The notes beneath the pieces are model-generated. The model worked only from the letters and a program-made list of their open reading frames with translations. It was not told the DNA's origin and searched no databases. A stretch of 64,000 nt of DNA. It comes from Neorhizobium alkalisoli (lineage in GTDB: Bacteria; Pseudomonadota; Alphaproteobacteria; Rhizobiales; Rhizobiaceae). The position numbers were made by a program, and so were the translations under genes. The DNA is taken from NCBI RefSeq assembly GCF_002968635.1, contig NZ_PVBN01000011.1, positions 151,731 through 215,730 on the forward strand, in the 5' to 3' direction. Shown here in pieces: positions 34,760 to 44,141 of the stretch. Numbering within the stretch: position 1 is the first letter of the stretch; each line of letters opens with the position of its first letter.

Positions 34760-35422
34760 ATGAATGCGCCTCGCCACCTCACGCTTCGCGAACGGATCTA
34801 CGAGGAAATCGTCCGCCTCATCGTCTCCGGAGAGCTGCCGAGCGGAGTGTCTATCGATGAAAAGGCGCTGACGGAGAAATTGCAGGTCAGCCGCACCCCC
34901 TTTCGCGAAGCGATCGGTACGCTGGCCAAGGAGGGGCTGATCGAGATCAAGCCCTATCGCGGCTTCTTCGTGCGAAGCTTCTCGCGCAAGGAGATCGAGG
35001 ACCTCTACGAATTGCGCAAGACGCTCGAGTGCTTTGCCGTGGAGCTTGCCGTGCCGCGGATGAGCGATCGCGATATTGCGGGGCTTGAACGGGTTCTCGA
35101 CGAAGCGGTTGCGGCGCTGGAGCGGGGGGATATGCAAACCTATGGGGTGCGCGACAGAGAGTTTCACGAGACGATCGCGGAACGTTCCGACAATGCCGCG
35201 CTGATTGAAACCCTGTCCCGGCTGGCGATGCAGATCCAGGTCTGCCGAACGATTGCGAATGAGAGCCGCGATCTGGCGCAACGGGCCGCAACCGAGCGCG
35301 ACGAGATCCTCAAGGCGCTGCGCGCTCGCGATGTGGCTGCTGCCTCGGCTCTGATGCGCGAGCATATCAGCGACGTACAGCAGGCCGTGCTGGGGCGTTT
35401 CAGGGATGATGACGCACGCTAG
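34760..35422 (+). CDS. GntR-family (FCD type) transcriptional regulator
   Basis: The 220-aa protein has an N-terminal winged helix (LTLRERIYEEIVRLIVSGEL, VSRTPFREAIGTLAKEGLIE) and an FCD domain (DREFHETIAERSDNAALIE). The ATG is preferred over a TTG 39 bp upstream that lies within the direct repeat. It stands between the Tm-1 pair and an orphan sugar transporter and may control both; the ligand is not known. Confidence 0.88.
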   Translation: MNAPRHLTLRERIYEEIVRLIVSGELPSGVSIDEKALTEKLQVSRTPFREAIGTLAKEGLIEIKPYRGFFVRSFSRKEIEDLYELRKTLECFAVELAVPRMSDRDIAGLERVLDEAVAALERGDMQTYGVRDREFHETIAERSDNAALIETLSRLAMQIQVCRTIANESRDLAQRAATERDEILKALRARDVAAASALMREHISDVQQAVLGRFRDDDAR

Positions 35423-35559
35423 AGCCGGCAGGTTCCGTTCTAGCATGGGAATTCGGCTCTTTGGGGGCCGGATCGGAAATGCGGCACGTCCCGCGTTTCC
35501 GCGGGGAGGCAAGGGAGAGGCGACGCTGAGGAGTAGCGGCGTGCCTGGAGGAGGAGAAC

Positions 35560-36813
35560 ATGATGAATATGCTTCTACGCGGCGCAGCCTTTGCCGCATT
35601 GCTCGCCGTAGCCGGTGATCTGAAGGCGCAGACCCTCAAGATGTGGGGGCCGGAGCAAATCACCGAACCGCTGATCGCCGAACTCTGGAAAGGCATCAAG
35701 GCCGATTTCGAGGCCGCAAATCCCGGCGTGAAGGTGGAGTTCATTCCGCCGACGGGAACGATCAGCAATGGCGCGGTCCAAGCGGCGCTGCAATCGGATG
35801 CGGGGCCTGATGTGGTTCTGACCAATTCCGGCATTGGCCGCATCACGGTGGTGAAGAATGCCAAGCTGGTCGCGCCGCTCACGGCCCAGTACGAAAATCG
35901 CGGCTGGAAGGGTAAGATCTATCCCTGGCTCTACACGGAGCTGAAAGGCCAGTTCGGTGGCGAGATCTACGAAGTGCCCGATGGGTTGGATGCGCTCGGC
36001 GTCTGGTACCACAAGGACATGTTTGCCCAAAAGGGTTGGGCGATCCCCAAGACGTGGCAGGATTTCGTCACGCTGATGAAGAAGATCGATGCCGCGGGCG
36101 TCCAGCCGCTGGCGATCGGACCGCGCACGACAGGCAGTGCCGGACACCTCTTCGGTAACCTGCTGCAATCTGCGAGCGGCACCGCGGCGGTCGGAAAGGC
36201 GGTGGGCGGCAAGCTTTCATGGACCGATCCTACCATGGTGACCGGTGCCGTTAGGCTACGGGAACTGGTCGATGCCGGGCTGATCAAGAAGGAGATGGCC
36301 GGCCTTGATCTCGAAGGCGCATCGCGGCTCTGGTTCACGAAGCGGGCCGCAATGTTCGTGGCAGGCCCCTGGTTTACGGCCAACGCCCGCAAGGCCGGTT
36401 ACGATCTTGCCAATGCCGGTTATGCGCCCATGCCGTCCGACCTTGCCGGTGAAAGCAAGCCGACCGGCGGCGTCGGCTGGAGCTGGCTGCTGCCGGCCAA
36501 TTCCAAGCAGCCGGAACTGGCGCTGAAGTGGATCGACTTCATGCTTTCCGATGCGGTGATGAAGAAGCGGGCCCAGCATGCCGCGAGCACGATGATCTAT
36601 CCACGCGAACTGCCAGGGATCGAGCCGCCGACGCCGGTCCTGAAAGACATCTTCGCCGCTGCCGCAAAAGGGGTCGGCTACAATCCGAGCGTCTATCTGC
36701 CCGGTTCCGTGCTCGACACGTATTTCCAGGTGATCCAGGGGCTGATCTCGGCGCAGATCACCGGCGAGCAGGGCATGGCCGAGATCCAGGCGAAGATGGC
36801 GGCGGCGCAATAG
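35560..36813 (+). CDS. Sugar ABC transporter substrate-binding protein (family 1)
   Basis: The 417-aa periplasmic receptor has a short signal peptide (about 1-23, cleavage after LKA) and the family 1 pattern (KMWGPEQITEPLIAELWKGI, VEFIPPTGTISNGAVQAAL, GGVGWSWLLPANSKQPELALKWIDFML). GGAGGAGGAG precedes the ATG. It heads a complete transporter followed by a Gfo/Idh/MocA oxidoreductase and a cupin. The sugar is unknown. Unlike five other receptor genes in the window it lacks a strong downstream hairpin. Confidence 0.9.
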   Translation: MMNMLLRGAAFAALLAVAGDLKAQTLKMWGPEQITEPLIAELWKGIKADFEAANPGVKVEFIPPTGTISNGAVQAALQSDAGPDVVLTNSGIGRITVVKNAKLVAPLTAQYENRGWKGKIYPWLYTELKGQFGGEIYEVPDGLDALGVWYHKDMFAQKGWAIPKTWQDFVTLMKKIDAAGVQPLAIGPRTTGSAGHLFGNLLQSASGTAAVGKAVGGKLSWTDPTMVTGAVRLRELVDAGLIKKEMAGLDLEGASRLWFTKRAAMFVAGPWFTANARKAGYDLANAGYAPMPSDLAGESKPTGGVGWSWLLPANSKQPELALKWIDFMLSDAVMKKRAQHAASTMIYPRELPGIEPPTPVLKDIFAAAAKGVGYNPSVYLPGSVLDTYFQVIQGLISAQITGEQGMAEIQAKMAAAQ

Positions 36814-36843
36814 CGCCACCGCACCTAAGCGGAGCATGACGGA

Positions 36844-37806
36844 ATGAACATGGCGAAAAGCGAAAGCATGGCCGGGGCCGGGCGGGGCAATGCCGCCCGT
36901 TCCCGCGCCGGACGCAGCCGGGAGGATGTCCGGCTCGCCGGAGACGGCGCCGGATCGGCGCTCCTTCTTATGGCACCGGCTCTGGCGGTCTATGCGGTCT
37001 TCACGCTGTTTCCGATTGCAGTGACGTTCTGGCTGAGCTTCACGGATTCGAACGGCTTCAACACCGACGCCGGCTTTGTCGGTCTTGAGAACTACCGCAA
37101 GGCTGCCGCCGATCCGATCCTTTGGCAGAGTCTCTGGCAGACACTGCTCTGGCTTGTCTACCACGTCGTGCTGGCCGGTGGTCTCGGCCTCGGGTTGGCG
37201 CTCGCAATTGCCCGGCTGCGGCGCAGCCAGGTGTTCTTCCGGACGGCGTTCTTCCTGCCGCATCTGGTCTCGCTGGCGGTCGTCGGGGTGATCTGGGCGA
37301 ATATCTACGATCCGTTTTTCGGGCTTCTGAATACCAGCCTCGTCGCGATCGGCCTCGGCGGCTGGACCCAGGGCTGGCTTTCCGATCCCTCGCTTGTCCT
37401 CTTCTCGGTCAATGTCGCCAGTTCCTGGCAGGGTTTCGGCCTTTACATGCTGCTTTTCATCGCCGGTCTGCAGGACATCGACCCGTCGCTCTACGATGCG
37501 GCTGAGGTTGACGGGGCAAGCGCATTTCAGAAGCTCGTCTACGTAACGCTGCCGGGGCTTCGGGAAGTAATGACTTTCGTGATGTCGCTGGCGATGATCA
37601 ACGGCCTGAAAGGTTTTGCAACGGTGTTCGTCATGACCAATGGCGGACCATTCTATCAGAGCGAACTGATCACCACATATATCTATCGGCTGGCATTCCA
37701 GTCCCAGGACCACGGCCTTGCCGCCGTGCTCTGCATCCTGCTCAGCGTGCTGGCGATCACCATCACCGTCGTCTTCAACAAGTGGCGTGCGAGGCTCAGC
37801 CGATGA
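36844..37806 (+). CDS. Sugar ABC transporter permease (MalF-like)
   Basis: The 320-aa CUT1 membrane subunit has a hydrophilic N-terminus of about 35 residues, about six membrane segments (first at ALLLMAPALAVYAVFTLFPI) and the EAA loop YDAAEVDGASAFQKLVYVTLPGLRE. An alternative ATG lies 6 bp downstream. Its stop overlaps the next permease start (ATGA). Confidence 0.9.
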   Translation: MNMAKSESMAGAGRGNAARSRAGRSREDVRLAGDGAGSALLLMAPALAVYAVFTLFPIAVTFWLSFTDSNGFNTDAGFVGLENYRKAAADPILWQSLWQTLLWLVYHVVLAGGLGLGLALAIARLRRSQVFFRTAFFLPHLVSLAVVGVIWANIYDPFFGLLNTSLVAIGLGGWTQGWLSDPSLVLFSVNVASSWQGFGLYMLLFIAGLQDIDPSLYDAAEVDGASAFQKLVYVTLPGLREVMTFVMSLAMINGLKGFATVFVMTNGGPFYQSELITTYIYRLAFQSQDHGLAAVLCILLSVLAITITVVFNKWRARLSR

Positions 37807-38630
37807 CGATGCACAAACGTGAATGGCCGACGGTGGTCGCGCTCGCTCCGGTATTGCTGCTGGTGCTCGCACCCTTCGCCTGGCTGATCGTTTCCAGCCT
37901 GAAGAGCGAGATCGAGATCGGCCAGGCCGACCCGCTCAGCCTGCCGGCCAATCTGATGTGGCGCAACTATCAGGATGCCTGGCAGATCGGCGGTTTCAGC
38001 GAACTGATCGGCAATAGCTTCCTCAACCTCGCCGGCGTGGTGGCGCTCACGCTCCTGACATGCACGCCTGCAGGCTATGCGCTGTCGAAGATCCGCTTTC
38101 CGGGGCGCGAATGGCTGTTCTACGCTTTCATCCTCGGGCTCACCATCCCTATCCAGGCAATCGTCATTCCGCTCTACGAGGTGCTGACGGCGCTCGGCCT
38201 GGTCAATTCGCTGAGCGGCATCGTACTTGCGCAGGTGAGTAACGGCATTCCGTTCGGCATTTTCCTGATGCGCAGCTTCTTCACCAATGTGCCGGACGAA
38301 CTGGTGGAAGCGGCCAAGGTTGACGGAGCCACCCACCTGCAGATTCTGACCAAGGTGTTCCTGCCGATCTCTACTCCCGCAGTACAGGCGCTGATCATCA
38401 TCTCCGCGCTTTCCACCTGGAACGACTTTTTCCTGCCGCTGGTCGTGCTGATCAGTCCTCAAGTGCAGACGCTGCCGCTCGGTCTCGTCCGTTTCGCCGG
38501 CACCTATTCATCTGAATACCGCCTGGTGTTTTCCGGGACGGTGATTTCCTTCCTGCCCATCATCCTTCTCTACATCCTGACGCAGCGCCGCTTTACCGAG
38601 GGCCTGACGCAAGGGGCCATCAAGGGTTGA
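37803..38630 (+). CDS. Sugar ABC transporter permease (MalG-like)
   Basis: The 275-aa second membrane subunit begins with VVALAPVLLLVLAPFAWLIVS and carries the EAA loop LVEAAKVDGATHLQILTKVFLPISTP and the usual C-terminus RRFTEGLTQGAIKG. It is coupled to the preceding permease by an ATGA overlap and to the oxidoreductase gene that begins 3 bp past its stop. Confidence 0.92.
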   Translation: MTMHKREWPTVVALAPVLLLVLAPFAWLIVSSLKSEIEIGQADPLSLPANLMWRNYQDAWQIGGFSELIGNSFLNLAGVVALTLLTCTPAGYALSKIRFPGREWLFYAFILGLTIPIQAIVIPLYEVLTALGLVNSLSGIVLAQVSNGIPFGIFLMRSFFTNVPDELVEAAKVDGATHLQILTKVFLPISTPAVQALIIISALSTWNDFFLPLVVLISPQVQTLPLGLVRFAGTYSSEYRLVFSGTVISFLPIILLYILTQRRFTEGLTQGAIKG

Positions 38631-38632
38631 CC

Positions 38633-39724
38633 ATGCCACATCACGTCCAGCGCGAAATCCGCTACAACTTCGAATACGAGCGGCGCATCCGTGCTTGCTT
38701 TATCGGGGCAGGCGGACACGCATACCGTAACGTTTATCCCGCATTCCGCTATGCGCCCATCGATCTGGTCGGGGTCTGCGATCTGAACCTTGATCGCGCC
38801 AGCCAGTTCGCCCGGTTGTTTGGCGGGGAGCGCGCCTATACGGACCATCACGAAATGCTTGAGAAGGAAAAGCCCGATCTGGTCTTCCTCGTGACCGCCT
38901 ATCACCCGGACGGGCGCGTGCAGGCGACAGGTCTGGCGCTCGACGCACTGGCGGCCGGTGCGCATGTCTGGATGGAAAAACCGACCGCGGCTAGCCTTGC
39001 CGAAATCGACGCCCTCGATGCGGCCAGCGCCAACGCGGGTCGGATGGTGATGACCGGATTGAAGAAAACCTTCTTCCCGACCATCGAGAAGCTTCGCGAC
39101 CTCATCGATTCAGACGAGTTCGGGCCGCTGACCTCGATCAACGTGCGCTATCCGCAGAGCCTGCCGCCGCTTGGCGAGCGCTCCAATCTGGTGAAGATGC
39201 AGAGCTTCCTCGACCATATCTATCATCCGGCGGCGATCCTTCACTATCTCGGCGGGCCGATCGAGCGCGTGAGCTATGAGTGGGAAGGCCGCAACGGCGC
39301 AACGGTCACCAATATCCGTTTCCGCTCTGGTGCGATCGGTACTCTCCATTTTACGGCGGGCCAGTCGGGCGCCAGCCTGTTCGAGCGGGTGGAAATCATC
39401 GGCGAGGGCGCCAATGCCATCGTCGACAACGGCAGCCGGCTGACCGTCTACCGGCGCGCTTCGCTGCCCTCCTACGGGCGTGCGGCAAGCTTCATTCAGC
39501 CTGACGAGCATGCCGCTCTCATCTACGAGCCGGAGCATTCGCTTGGGCAGCTTTACAACAACAATCTTTTCTACCTCGGTTATGTGCCGGAGATTCTGCA
39601 CCTCACCGACGCGATCCTGTCCGGCGGCGAGATAACCAAGGGCACGCTCGGCGTGGCGCGGGAAATCATGAAGCTTTTCGAATTCTACCGGCACACAGAT
39701 GCCGGTGTCGTCGCAACCCTTTAA
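38633..39724 (+). CDS. Gfo/Idh/MocA-family oxidoreductase
   Basis: The 363-aa enzyme has an N-terminal Rossmann domain (RACFIGAGGHAYRNVYPAF, about 20-38), the family motif WMEKPTAASLAEIDAL containing EKP (about 117-119), and a C-terminal alpha/beta substrate domain (about 130-340) with SFLDHIYHPAAI. Such enzymes oxidise or reduce sugars and cyclitols with NAD(P). Immediate linkage to a sugar ABC transporter suggests it acts on the imported compound. A TTG 6 bp upstream is a less likely start. Confidence 0.88.
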   Translation: MPHHVQREIRYNFEYERRIRACFIGAGGHAYRNVYPAFRYAPIDLVGVCDLNLDRASQFARLFGGERAYTDHHEMLEKEKPDLVFLVTAYHPDGRVQATGLALDALAAGAHVWMEKPTAASLAEIDALDAASANAGRMVMTGLKKTFFPTIEKLRDLIDSDEFGPLTSINVRYPQSLPPLGERSNLVKMQSFLDHIYHPAAILHYLGGPIERVSYEWEGRNGATVTNIRFRSGAIGTLHFTAGQSGASLFERVEIIGEGANAIVDNGSRLTVYRRASLPSYGRAASFIQPDEHAALIYEPEHSLGQLYNNNLFYLGYVPEILHLTDAILSGGEITKGTLGVAREIMKLFEFYRHTDAGVVATL

Positions 39725-39740
39725 ACGGCGGGTCAAACCT

Positions 39741-40121
39741 ATGTCGGAAGACAACATGATTTCGAAGCGGCTGGACGGGGAGGTCGTAAAGACCAGCTGG
39801 GGGGAGCTGAACTGGAAGATCACCGCGGAAGCTGCTCCCGGGGCCGAGATGACGTTCGGCACCTGCCTCATCAATCCCGGTGAGCGCAATGCACTGCATT
39901 CCCATCCCGATTGCGAGGAGATTCTTTACGTCCTCTCCGGCGCCTGCGAACACAAGCTGGGTGACGCCGTCTACAGACTTGATGTGGGCGATGCCATCCG
40001 GATCCCGCGCAACGTGCGCCACTGGGCGCGGGCGCTGGGCTCCGAGCCGCTCTTTGCGCTGATCATTTTTTCATCGGGAACACGAACAGCGGTCAACCAC
40101 GAAGACGCAAGCACGGCTTGA
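39741..40121 (+). CDS. Small cupin-domain protein
   Basis: The 126-aa protein is a single cupin barrel with both motifs: NPGERNALHSHPDCEEILYVLSG (metal-ligand His-x-His and Glu) and GDAIRIPRNVRHWARALG (His). Proteins of this size act as sugar isomerases or epimerases, dioxygenases or sensors. Its place between the oxidoreductase and the transporter ATPase suggests handling of the same sugar derivative, but no specific reaction can be named. Confidence 0.82.
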   Translation: MSEDNMISKRLDGEVVKTSWGELNWKITAEAAPGAEMTFGTCLINPGERNALHSHPDCEEILYVLSGACEHKLGDAVYRLDVGDAIRIPRNVRHWARALGSEPLFALIIFSSGTRTAVNHEDASTA

Positions 40122-40137
40122 GGGCGGGAGAGAGATC

Positions 40138-41223
<1,086 letters not shown>

Positions 41224-41315
41224 GGTTGACGCATTTCTGTTCGAACGCGCCATGACCGGCATACGGTGATGGCGTCCTTCATCCAATCCGATGGAACGAG
41301 GTGGATTGAACGAGC

Positions 41316-42188
41316 TTAGGCAAGATCACCGCCATCGATCCCGATGACATGCCCGTTTATATAGGAACTCGCGTCGCTGGCGAGGAAGACAACCAGAGAC
41401 GCCACCTCTTCCGGCGTGCCGACCCGGCCCATAGGGTAGGGGGCAACGAGTTGTTCGGTCGTCACCTTCCAGTCGCGCCGTACCCGCCCGAGCATAGGCG
41501 TCTCGATCGCCCCGGGGGCTATGGCATTGATGCGCACTCGCTTTCCGTACTCCTGGGCTGCTGCCCGAGTCATGTGGATAACAGCGGCTTTCGACGCGCC
41601 GTAGGCGACTATGTTCGGGAAGGCGTGCCGACCGCCGATCGAGGCCATGTTGATTACCGCGCCTCTGGAGCTGACGAGATGCGGCAGCTCGTACTTCATT
41701 GCGAGAAAGACGCCGCGCAAGTTGGTGGCAATCTGGTCATCAAAACCGGTGATGTCGGTGTCCGCGATCGGCGCCGGCGGCAAGTCGATACCAGCATTGT
41801 TGAAGGCAATGTCAAGGCGACCGTAGCGCTCGAGTGTCTCGGCCACGAAGCGTTCGACCTGTTGTGCCTCGCGCACGTCCGATCTGATATAGACCACGTC
41901 GCCGCCGGCGGCTCGAAGGCGGCTCTCCACCTGGCGCCCGAGAGCTTCACGCCGGCCGTTGAAAGCAACCTTCGCCCCCGCTTTTGCAAGGACGCCGACA
42001 GTTGCCGCGCCGATACCCGAGGTTCCTCCAGTAACAATCGCGACCTTGCCCTCCAGGATACGAGGTGCCTGCGCAAATGCTGGCGTCGTGACAACCTCCG
42101 TTCCAACCATTGCGCCAGCAGCAAGCATGCCGGTCAGAAGGTGCCGGCGTGGCAGAACCATTGTCTCTGATGTGATCGCTTCCGTCAT
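41316..42188 (-). CDS. SDR oxidoreductase with a Tat-like N-terminal leader
   Basis: The 290-aa protein carries a normal SDR core (IVTGGTSGIGAATV, NNAGID, catalytic Ser-Tyr-Lys in MASIGGRHAF...YGASKAAV, C-terminal INGHVIGIDGG). Ahead of it lies a 40-residue extension: a twin arginine (LPRRHLLTG), a hydrophobic stretch (MLAAGAMVGTEVV) and an AFA cleavage-like site. That resembles a Tat signal, odd for an enzyme needing NAD(P). The start has GAGAGGATAAGGG upstream. It diverges from a LysR gene and converges on the sugar ATPase gene. Substrate unknown. Confidence 0.82.
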   Translation of the reverse strand: MTEAITSETMVLPRRHLLTGMLAAGAMVGTEVVTTPAFAQAPRILEGKVAIVTGGTSGIGAATVGVLAKAGAKVAFNGRREALGRQVESRLRAAGGDVVYIRSDVREAQQVERFVAETLERYGRLDIAFNNAGIDLPPAPIADTDITGFDDQIATNLRGVFLAMKYELPHLVSSRGAVINMASIGGRHAFPNIVAYGASKAAVIHMTRAAAQEYGKRVRINAIAPGAIETPMLGRVRRDWKVTTEQLVAPYPMGRVGTPEEVASLVVFLASDASSYINGHVIGIDGGDLA

Positions 42189-42296
42189 GCCCTTATCCTC
42201 TCTTGTCTTTCGATGAGAGGAGCCTAGCCGCAGCGGCTCCCTGAAAAAATAGCGGTGTGCTTTCAGCATTTTTAAGTATTGGTTTATAATCGGCGC
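42189..42296. promoter_or_regulatory. Divergent SDR-LysR control region
   Basis: CTGAAA (42241-42246) and TTTCAG (42261-42266) form an inverted repeat that could be the LysR site. TATAAT at 42285-42290 is a good rightward -10 element only 6 bp before the LysR ATG, so the LysR message may be leaderless; no ribosome binding site is visible before that ATG. Confidence 0.45.
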
Positions 42297-43202
42297 ATGA
42301 ACCTGCGACCGGATCCATTTTACGGCCTCTCGGCCTTCCTCGCTGCAGCGGAGGCGGGCAGTTTCACCGCCGCTGCGGCACGACTGGGTGTCTCGCCGGC
42401 TGCCGTCAGCCAGGCAGTGAAGGCGCTCGAAGCGAAGCTCGGCACGCCCCTGTTCATCCGCACGACGCGACGTGTTGGCCTGACGGAGGCTGGGGCGGCA
42501 CTGCAGGCGCGCGCCACCCCCGCTGCCATGGAGATCGTTGCCGCGGTCGAGGCGGCCGCCGCCGCGCATGAGCCGTCGGGTTTGTTGCGCCTGACCGTGC
42601 CGCGCATGGCAGTGCCCTTGGTCGTCGAACCCGTCGTACCTGCGCTGAGACGCGCATATCCGAAGATTGCGATCGAAGTCGCGGTCGAAGATGCGACGGT
42701 CAACCTACCCGAGCGCGGTTTTGATGCCGGCATCCGCATCGGCGAATATATCGAGCGCGACATGGTTGCGGTGCGCCTGACCCGTGATATCGCCTGGTCG
42801 GTCGTGGCGAGCCCTGCCTATCTGGCCGTTCACGGTCGGCCGGAGACGCCAGAAGACCTGACCGATCATGAGGCAATTCGGTATCGGTTTCCGAGCTCCG
42901 GCGCGGTCTATCGGTGGGAATTCGAACGCGATGGCCGAAGCTTTTCGCTCGACCCGCCCGGCAGCCTGATCGTCAATGACGGTGCGCTGCTCGTTTCCTG
43001 GGCACGGGCCGGCCTCGGCCTCGCTTATGTGGCCGATATTGCCGTGGACGGTGAATTGGCTGATGGCCATCTTGTCCGTGTTCTCCAAGGATTCCTTCCG
43101 ACGACGCCTGGCCTCTTCCTGTACTTTCCTAGGCGTGCCCAAGCCCAGCCGAAACTGCGCGCGTTTATCGATCTGGCGAGGCAGGTGCTGCGGGCGCGTT
43201 GA
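42297..43202 (+). CDS. LysR-family transcriptional regulator
   Basis: The 301-aa regulator has an N-terminal helix-turn-helix (FLAAAEAGSFTAAAARLGVSPAAVSQAVKALE) and a substrate-binding domain of the CrgA-like subgroup (GLLRLTVPRMAVPLVVEPVVP, GFDAGIRIGEYIERDMVAVRL). It diverges from the Tat-leader SDR gene, which it probably controls. The ATG fits the domain start; the message may be leaderless. Confidence 0.9.
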   Translation: MNLRPDPFYGLSAFLAAAEAGSFTAAAARLGVSPAAVSQAVKALEAKLGTPLFIRTTRRVGLTEAGAALQARATPAAMEIVAAVEAAAAAHEPSGLLRLTVPRMAVPLVVEPVVPALRRAYPKIAIEVAVEDATVNLPERGFDAGIRIGEYIERDMVAVRLTRDIAWSVVASPAYLAVHGRPETPEDLTDHEAIRYRFPSSGAVYRWEFERDGRSFSLDPPGSLIVNDGALLVSWARAGLGLAYVADIAVDGELADGHLVRVLQGFLPTTPGLFLYFPRRAQAQPKLRAFIDLARQVLRAR

Positions 43203-43342
43203 AGGTGCTCTGAGCCAATGTATGTTGCAGCGGTCCCCGTTGTGACATCGCTCGGCGCCCTCCAGCCGCAAAGCGATGGCGCGCAACCTGATGTACGGTC
43301 AAGCGTCGCGATGAATAAGATAGTCTACGAAGACACCGCGGC

Positions 43343-43399
43343 GGAAAAATGCCTGCCGACACGGCAACGCTGAAAACAAGCGCTGTCGTGCCGGCAGGC
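43343..43399 (-). terminator. Rho-independent terminator of the oxidoreductase gene
   Basis: A 21-bp stem (43351-43371 with 43379-43399; 18 Watson-Crick pairs, one G-U, two mismatches) with a 7-nt loop is followed on the minus strand by ATTTTTCC. It lies 20 nt after the stop of the dinucleotide-binding oxidoreductase gene. The same hairpin faces the end of the convergent LysR gene. Confidence 0.8.
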
Positions 43400-43419
43400 C
43401 AGTGGGCAAACCTCGCGGT

Positions 43420-44040
43420 TTAAGCGGCGATCTTAAGCCAGGCCGGCGCGATAGCAGTGCCGCGGCCGAGCCCGTAACCAAGGCGGATATTGAGCATGCC
43501 AACGGGTTCAAGCAACCTGGCCGCATCGAGCGCGCCCGCATTTTCGACGGCAAAGCCTGCGGTGATGACAAGCTGTTCCACGGCCTCGACAGCTTTCGCG
43601 GTATTACCCGCAACGAAAACCGGAACGTTTGCGGTTGCCTGTCGCGGTGCGTCGAAGATCTCCGCGAAGATGGTGTTAAAGGCCTTGACGACTTCAGCGC
43701 CGTCCGCCCGTTTCTGAATTTCCTCGCCAGCTGAGGTGTCGTGGCCAATCGTCAATCCAGAGAAGTCCTCCTTGAGCGGGTTGCTGATATCGACGAGAAT
43801 TTTGCCATCAATCTTCGCATCGGAGACGAAGCCAAGAGCGGCCGAATAGGGAAGGCCGAGAATGATAATGTCGGCGACCGCTATCGCCTCAGCGATAGCC
43901 AACCATTCGACCCCGAGCGTCGCCGCCAAGCCCGCGGCATCGGCCTCGTTGCGAGAGGCAAGGACGAGGTTAGTTCTACCAGCCAGCCGCCGTGCGAGAC
44001 CACGGCCCATGTTTCCAAGTCCAATGATTGCAGTTTTCAT
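43420..44040 (-). CDS. NAD(P)-binding oxidoreductase, F420-dependent NADP reductase-like fold
   Basis: The 206-aa protein has an N-terminal Rossmann motif AIIGLGNMGRGLARRL and the family features DIIILGLPYSAAL, ILVDISNPLKEDF, VVKAFNTIFAE and VPVFVAGNTAKAVEAV. It resembles the NADPH-dependent F420 reductase family and the YrpG/Npun-type dinucleotide-binding proteins common in bacteria without F420. The true electron partner is unknown. It diverges from a LysR gene and ends at a strong terminator. Confidence 0.85.
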   Translation of the reverse strand: MKTAIIGLGNMGRGLARRLAGRTNLVLASRNEADAAGLAATLGVEWLAIAEAIAVADIIILGLPYSAALGFVSDAKIDGKILVDISNPLKEDFSGLTIGHDTSAGEEIQKRADGAEVVKAFNTIFAEIFDAPRQATANVPVFVAGNTAKAVEAVEQLVITAGFAVENAGALDAARLLEPVGMLNIRLGYGLGRGTAIAPAWLKIAA

Positions 44041-44047
44041 GTTCTAC

Positions 44048-44072
44048 GTCTCCGTCGGGTTTCAATGGAGAC
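44048..44072. promoter_or_regulatory. Inverted repeat, candidate LysR binding site
   Basis: GTCTCC and GGAGAC flank a 13-bp centre in the 101-bp gap between the oxidoreductase and LysR genes, starting 8 bp from the oxidoreductase ATG. Binding here would block or control that gene's initiation. Confidence 0.4.
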
Positions 44073-44141
44073 AAAGTAGCTCGGTCCGATTATGATGATA
44101 ATTGGCGGAAATGTATCTTCAATATTGCAAGAATGTATCGA

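Noticed and set aside
36256..37872. A 538-codon minus-strand open frame opposite the sugar transporter genes
   Set aside because: It spans parts of two well-supported genes and their junction on the other strand, has low-complexity charged composition and no domain.
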